Part shown: positions 50,642-53,772 of the stretch, in pieces
How the letters are laid out: the number at the start of each line of letters is the position of its first letter
Position numbering within the stretch: the first letter of the stretch is position 1
NCBI GenBank assembly: GCA_902479135.1
Contig: CABSNU010000015.1
Location: forward strand, 1-53,772
Direction of reading: 5' to 3'
Source: an uncultured Collinsella sp.
Lineage (GTDB): Bacteria; Actinomycetota; Coriobacteriia; Coriobacteriales; Coriobacteriaceae
Length of the DNA: 53,772 nucleotides
Notes under the pieces: generated by a model
What the model saw: only the letters and a program-made list of their open reading frames with translations
What the model was told of the DNA's origin: nothing
Database searches by the model: none
Made by a program: the position numbers and the translations under genes

Positions 50642-51709
50642 ATGAACGACATTCTCGCAAGAAGTGCAAGACGCGCAACCGTGGGCATCGCCCTTTCCGC
50701 GGCACTTGTCGCGGGAATCGCCCCCGTAACGGCGATCGCGGCAGAAACCAGCGCCCCCACCGGTGCGGCCGTTTCGCAGACGAGCGCCGCCAACGGCAAT
50801 TCGGGCGCCCTGCAGACGGAAGACGCGGCCGCCGCAAAAGAAAAAGCGTATGCAGCCATGCAGGAAGCGCTCAAAAACCTCGAGGCCGCAAAAGACGCCG
50901 CAAGTCCGGAGAAAATTGCGAGATTCAATGATGACATTGCCCGTTTTCAAGAGCTCCGCGACAAGATGGTGGCACAAGCCGCCGAATTGAGGGATTCCCT
51001 TCCCGCCATGCAAGCGGACGTCGATGCAGCCCAAGCCAGATACGACGAGGCCATCAACCGGGTAAGCGAGCTCCAGGCAAAATTAGACAAGAAACTTGAG
51101 GCGCTTAAGGCCCTCGAAGCACTCGGCGACGAGGAGCTTGTCGAAACTACTAAACAGCAAATAAAGCAGTTGCGCAGTGAAATCGTAACGGCAAAAGCGC
51201 AAGAAGACTCTTGCAAAACGGGGCTCCGCGAGCGCCACGACGGCCTCAAAAGGCAGGAAAGACAAGTTAATGACTGTGAACGTGATGCAGAGAAGTATAA
51301 AGCCCATACCGACCAGTTCATAGCCTGGCGAGATGCGCTCCTCGACAATTTGAAAAAAGCGCAAACGGCCTATGACGACGCCTGCAAGGCATACGAAGAG
51401 GCGAAAGCCGCGGCAGACAAGGCCACCTCGCCCGAGATAACGCAACCGACCGAGACGACGCCCCCCTCCAACTCGGCGCAACCGGCCGAGGCGACACAGC
51501 CCACCGGCTCGTCCGCGACCGGCAAAAATACCCCGCCAAGCTCCACCAAGCAGGCGAACACAAGCAGCGGCAAACAAGCAGATACGACCGCCGGCAAGCT
51601 CGCGAACACGGGAGACGCAGCGCCAAGCGCAATCGCACTCGCAGCAATCGCCGCCGCAGGCCTCGGAATAACCGCCACAGCCACACGCCGCATCAAGAAC
51701 TCAAAATAG
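50642..51709 (+). CDS. LANTG-anchored coiled-coil surface protein A
   Basis: This 355-aa protein has a signal peptide (RRATVGIALSAALVAGIAP, cleavage after IAAE or nearby). A long coiled-coil region lies at about 60-265 with heptads rich in Ala, Leu, Lys and Glu (SELQAKLDKKLEALKALEAL). A Thr/Pro/Ser linker follows, then LANTG at 320-324, a hydrophobic helix and RRIKNSK. It is predicted to be displayed on the wall through a sortase. It is a tandem paralog of the next protein; both ends are almost identical while the coiled-coil core differs, including an extra ~17 residues after the signal peptide. Confidence 0.88.
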   Translation: MNDILARSARRATVGIALSAALVAGIAPVTAIAAETSAPTGAAVSQTSAANGNSGALQTEDAAAAKEKAYAAMQEALKNLEAAKDAASPEKIARFNDDIARFQELRDKMVAQAAELRDSLPAMQADVDAAQARYDEAINRVSELQAKLDKKLEALKALEALGDEELVETTKQQIKQLRSEIVTAKAQEDSCKTGLRERHDGLKRQERQVNDCERDAEKYKAHTDQFIAWRDALLDNLKKAQTAYDDACKAYEEAKAAADKATSPEITQPTETTPPSNSAQPAEATQPTGSSATGKNTPPSSTKQANTSSGKQADTTAGKLANTGDAAPSAIALAAIAAAGLGITATATRRIKNSK

Positions 51710-51753
51710 CCGCCAGAGCATACTACCTTCGCCAATCCACAAACCAAGAGACA

Positions 51754-51796
51754 AAAGAGACCCGTTTCCCCAACCCAGGGAAACGGGCCTCTTTAC
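51754..51796. terminator. Terminator after surface protein A
   Basis: AAAGAGACCCGTTTCCC (51754-51770) pairs with the arm at 51778-51794. It is repeated nearly unchanged after surface protein B. Confidence 0.85.
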
Positions 51797-51873
51797 TTGA
51801 AAAACAGATGGTAATGCCGCCGTCTCTTGAACCACGCAGCCATCAATGCCCAGACAACACTAGCAAGCCGCAT
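51793..51873 (-). CDS. Possible 26-aa hydrophobic peptide (copy 1)
   Basis: A short frame, MRLASVVWALMAAWFKRRR then HYHLFFK, starts at ATG 51873 and ends at the terminator. It has a hydrophobic stretch followed by KRRR. A similar frame lies at the same place after surface protein B. There is no strong ribosome site, so expression is uncertain. It could be a peptide gene or only part of the duplicated 3' flank. Confidence 0.35.
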   Translation of the reverse strand: MRLASVVWALMAAWFKRRRHYHLFFK

Positions 51874-52007
51874 TCCTTAAGGGATAGATTTAATGGCTGT
51901 TAATCAAGGGGTATACGCGCACGCCCGATCAATGGCAGGCAAACCACCTGATATACTTACATTAGTGCTACCAAGTTAGTCGCCGACCCTTGAAATGAGG
52001 TGCCGAG
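51874..52007 (+). promoter_or_regulatory. Leader of surface protein B
   Basis: TATACT is at 51952-51957. From there to the ATG the sequence is nearly identical to the leader of surface protein A, with the ribosome site GAGGT. It is part of the tandem duplication. Confidence 0.55.
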
Positions 52008-53021
52008 ATGAACGACATTCTCGCAAGAAGTGCAAGACGCGCAACCGTGGGCATCGCCCTTTCCGCGGCACTTGTCGCGGGAATCGCCCCCGCAACGGCG
52101 ATAGCGGCGGAAACCAGTTCCCCCATCGATGCAGTTGCCTTGCAGACGGAAGATGCGGCCGCCGCAAAAGAAAAAGCGTATGCAGCCATGCAGGAAGCGC
52201 TCAAAAACCTCGAAGCCGCAAAAGACGCCGCAAGTCCCGAGAAACTTGCGGGAATCGATGCTGACATTGCTGCTCTTCAAGAGATCTACGACAAGCTGGT
52301 GGCGGAAGCCGCCAAATACAGGGGACCCCTTCCCGCCATGCAAGCGAACGTCGATGCAGCCCAAGCCAGATACGATGAGGCCCGCAACCGGACAAGCGGC
52401 CTTCAGGCAAAATTAGATAAGGTGCTTAAGGACCTCGGCGACGAGGAGCCTAGCAAAGCTATTAGCGAAACCATTAAGCAGTTGCGTTCGGAGATCATGG
52501 CGGCAAAACGGCAAGAAGAGTTTTGTGAAGAGGAGCTTGACCGAGTTCGGCATAGGCTCGAGAGCCAGGAAAGAGTGATTAATAACCTTGAAAGTGATGC
52601 GAAGAATGTCAAAACCCATATCGACGAGGACATAGCCAAGCGAGATGCGCTCCTCGGCGATTTGGAAAAGGCACAAGCGGCCTATAACGACGCCTGCAAG
52701 GCATACGAAGAGGCAAAGGCCGCGGCAGACAAGGCCGCCTCGCCCGAGATAGCAAAACCGACCGAGACAGTGCCTCCCTCCGGCTCAGCGCAACCGACCG
52801 AGACGACACAGCCCACCGGCTCGTCCGCGACCGGTAAAGACACCTCGCCAAGTTCCACCAAGCAAGCGAACTCGAGCAGCGGGAAGCAAGCAAATACGAC
52901 CGCCGGCAAGCTCGCAAACACGGGCGACACAGCACCGAGCGCAATCGCATTCGCAGGAATCGCCGCCGCAGGCCTCGGAATAACCGCCACAGCCACACGC
53001 CGCATCAAGAACTCAAAATAG
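52008..53021 (+). CDS. LANTG-anchored coiled-coil surface protein B
   Basis: This 337-aa paralog of surface protein A has the same signal peptide, a coiled-coil core (about 45-250), a Thr/Pro/Ser linker, LANTG at 302-306, a membrane helix and RRIKNSK. The signal-peptide and C-terminal coding sequences are almost the same as in A, while residues about 85-225 differ strongly. Both genes carry their own promoter and terminator. Confidence 0.88.
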   Translation: MNDILARSARRATVGIALSAALVAGIAPATAIAAETSSPIDAVALQTEDAAAAKEKAYAAMQEALKNLEAAKDAASPEKLAGIDADIAALQEIYDKLVAEAAKYRGPLPAMQANVDAAQARYDEARNRTSGLQAKLDKVLKDLGDEEPSKAISETIKQLRSEIMAAKRQEEFCEEELDRVRHRLESQERVINNLESDAKNVKTHIDEDIAKRDALLGDLEKAQAAYNDACKAYEEAKAAADKAASPEIAKPTETVPPSGSAQPTETTQPTGSSATGKDTSPSSTKQANSSSGKQANTTAGKLANTGDTAPSAIAFAGIAAAGLGITATATRRIKNSK

Positions 53022-53066
53022 CTGCCAGCGGTTATTGTCTTCGCCAATCCACAAGCCCAGAGACAA

Positions 53067-53108
53067 AAAGAGGCCCGTTTCCCCACCTAGGGAAACGGGC
53101 CTCTTTAA
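53067..53108. terminator. Terminator after surface protein B
   Basis: AAAGAGGCCCGTTTCCC (53067-53083) pairs perfectly with the arm at 53090-53106; T residues follow on both strands. Confidence 0.85.
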
Positions 53109-53190
53109 CTGCAAAAATTCAAGCAACAGCACCGCCGCCTCTTGAACCACATAGCCACCGCGCTCCAGACAACGCCAACGAACAGCAAAA
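53105..53190 (-). other. Possible hydrophobic peptide (copy 2)
   Basis: A frame ending at 53105 reads LLLFVGVVWSAVAMWFKRRR followed by a Cys-rich end. It aligns in DNA and protein with the peptide at 51793-51873. No ATG begins it; TTG near 53190 is the best start. It may be a decayed copy. Confidence 0.3.
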
Positions 53191-53244
53191 GGCACGGGAT
53201 TAAATTATTCAGATAAATGTGACCCTTCAGGCGGTTTTGGTCAG

Positions 53245-53345
53245 CTACCCGCGAGTGCCGGCAGGGCGCTTGGTAGTCGAGCGATCCCGCAGGCGAAGCC
53301 GAGGACCAGCGAGACACCAAGCGCCCTGCCGGCACTCGCGGGTAG
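53245..53345. repeat. 30-nt perfect inverted repeat
   Basis: The arm at 53245-53274 (CTACCCGCGAGTGCCGGCAG...) is the exact complement of 53316-53345. The 41-nt loop contains its own small stem, GGCGAAGCC. With the SRP gene and the peptide region it explains the 538-nt stretch between protein genes. It is far longer than a normal terminator. Confidence 0.9.
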
Positions 53346-53355
53346 CCGCGGCACC

Positions 53356-53476
53356 AAAAAACGCCTGCGCACTCGATGGATTCGGATGCCCGACAGAGGC
53401 TCCTTATGGCTGCTTCCTTCCGGACCTGACCAGATTCGGAACATGTCGTCATCCGAACCCATCGAACGCGCTAGGC
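53356..53476 (-). ncRNA. ffs: Signal recognition particle RNA, small bacterial type
   Basis: The minus strand carries the conserved SRP apical domain, GGTCAGGTCCGGAAGGAAGC, at about 53411-53430. The two ends pair over a long stem: bases around 53363-53390 (GCGC...CATCCGAA) with 53450-53475 (TTCGGATG...GCGC). The transcript then runs into TTTTTT near 53356-53361, a terminator. The core length is about 105-113 nt, as expected for 4.5S-type RNA, which binds Ffh for membrane targeting. Confidence 0.95.
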
Positions 53477-53559
53477 GCTCGGTATATCTTACCTGCTCCC
53501 GCCCGCCACGGCAAGTGGGGCGAACCCATCGGATGGATTCGCCCCACTCGTCCATATCG

Positions 53560-53772
53560 CTAGCGGCGCTTGCGGTACAGGACCGCGCCGCCCGCTGCGG
53601 TCAGCGCGCCGATGCCGGCCATGACCGCGAGCGCTGCCGCCGGCAGGCTGCGGTCGCCGGTGTCGGGCATGCCGCCCTTGGAGCTGCCGTCGCCGGAGCT
53701 GCCGCCGGAGCCGTTATCTGAACCGCCGCCCGAGCCGCCGCCCGGCGTGCCGGGGTTCTCGGGGGTGCCGGG
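53560..53772 (-). CDS. C-terminal end of an MPDTG surface protein (partial)
   Basis: Only the last 70 residues are in the window. They show a Gly/Ser/Pro-rich linker, the sorting motif MPDTG, a hydrophobic helix (LPAAALAVMAGIGALTAAGG) and RKRR at the end. This is an LPxTG-like wall anchor of a different class from the LANTG signals upstream. The N-terminus lies beyond the window. Confidence 0.85.
   Translation of the reverse strand, partial: PGTPENPGTPGGGSGGGSDNGSGGSSGDGSSKGGMPDTGDRSLPAAALAVMAGIGALTAAGGAVLYRKRR

Noticed and set aside
1..53772. tRNA or rRNA genes, integrase or transposase marking an island
   Set aside because: None could be recognised on either strand, so the acquired nature of the 18.6-28 kb region rests only on the truncated gene and its self-contained content.

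Overview
The window looks like a chromosomal segment of a Coriobacteriia actinobacterium, most likely a gut Collinsella or close relative. The grounds are high GC, AGGAGG-type ribosome sites, frequent GTG starts, LANTG-type wall-sorting signals, and many PTS and heterodimeric ABC exporter genes. This is inferred from gene content and style; no marker-gene search was possible.

Layout. 0.3-4.6 kb: an autoregulated MarR gene with a heterodimeric ABC exporter pair. 4.7-5.9 kb: a membrane diguanylate cyclase. 6.0-10.4 kb: a LysR regulator divergent from an SDR dehydrogenase, an OFA-like MFS transporter and a Gfo/Idh/MocA oxidoreductase, probably a pathway for a polyol or oxidised sugar. 10.6-12.8 kb: tex. 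13.1-18.3 kb: an ascorbate-type PTS (IIA, IIB, IIC) with two near-identical transaldolase/F6P-aldolase paralogs and a divergent DeoR regulator. 18.3-28.0 kb: a probable acquired carbohydrate island that ends against a truncated HAD gene. It holds a mannose-family PTS (IIA, IIB, IIC, IID), class II aldolase, aldo/keto reductase, HSL-type esterase and MFS transporter, with a divergent RpiR regulator and HAD phosphatase.

28.2-30.8 kb: rlmKL, whose RlmL half seems to have lost its catalytic motif. 30.9-35.7 kb: a potassium operon, kup - 64-aa membrane protein - short kdpD - kdpE. 35.8-39.2 kb: a nitroreductase and an LTA-synthase-like sulfatase. 39.2-44.5 kb: a 1362-aa LANTG-anchored surface protein bracketed by two tandem arrays of 61-62-nt hairpin repeats and by inverted copies of a ~68-nt element. 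44.5-46.7 kb: a flavodoxin and a DUF4143 ATPase preceded by 23-nt iterons. 46.7-50.4 kb: a second heterodimeric ABC exporter. 50.6-53.0 kb: two tandem LANTG coiled-coil surface proteins. 53.3-53.8 kb: a large perfect hairpin, the SRP RNA gene and the 3' end of an MPDTG surface protein.

Three things stand out. The intergenic regions are unusually rich in long inverted repeats. Cell-surface genes are concentrated in the last 17 kb. The most unusual candidates for new biology are the repeat-bracketed surface-protein locus, the iteron-preceded ATPase, and the kup/short-kdpD operon with its small membrane protein and attenuator-like hairpin. No CRISPR array, tRNA, rRNA, transposase or integrase was seen.
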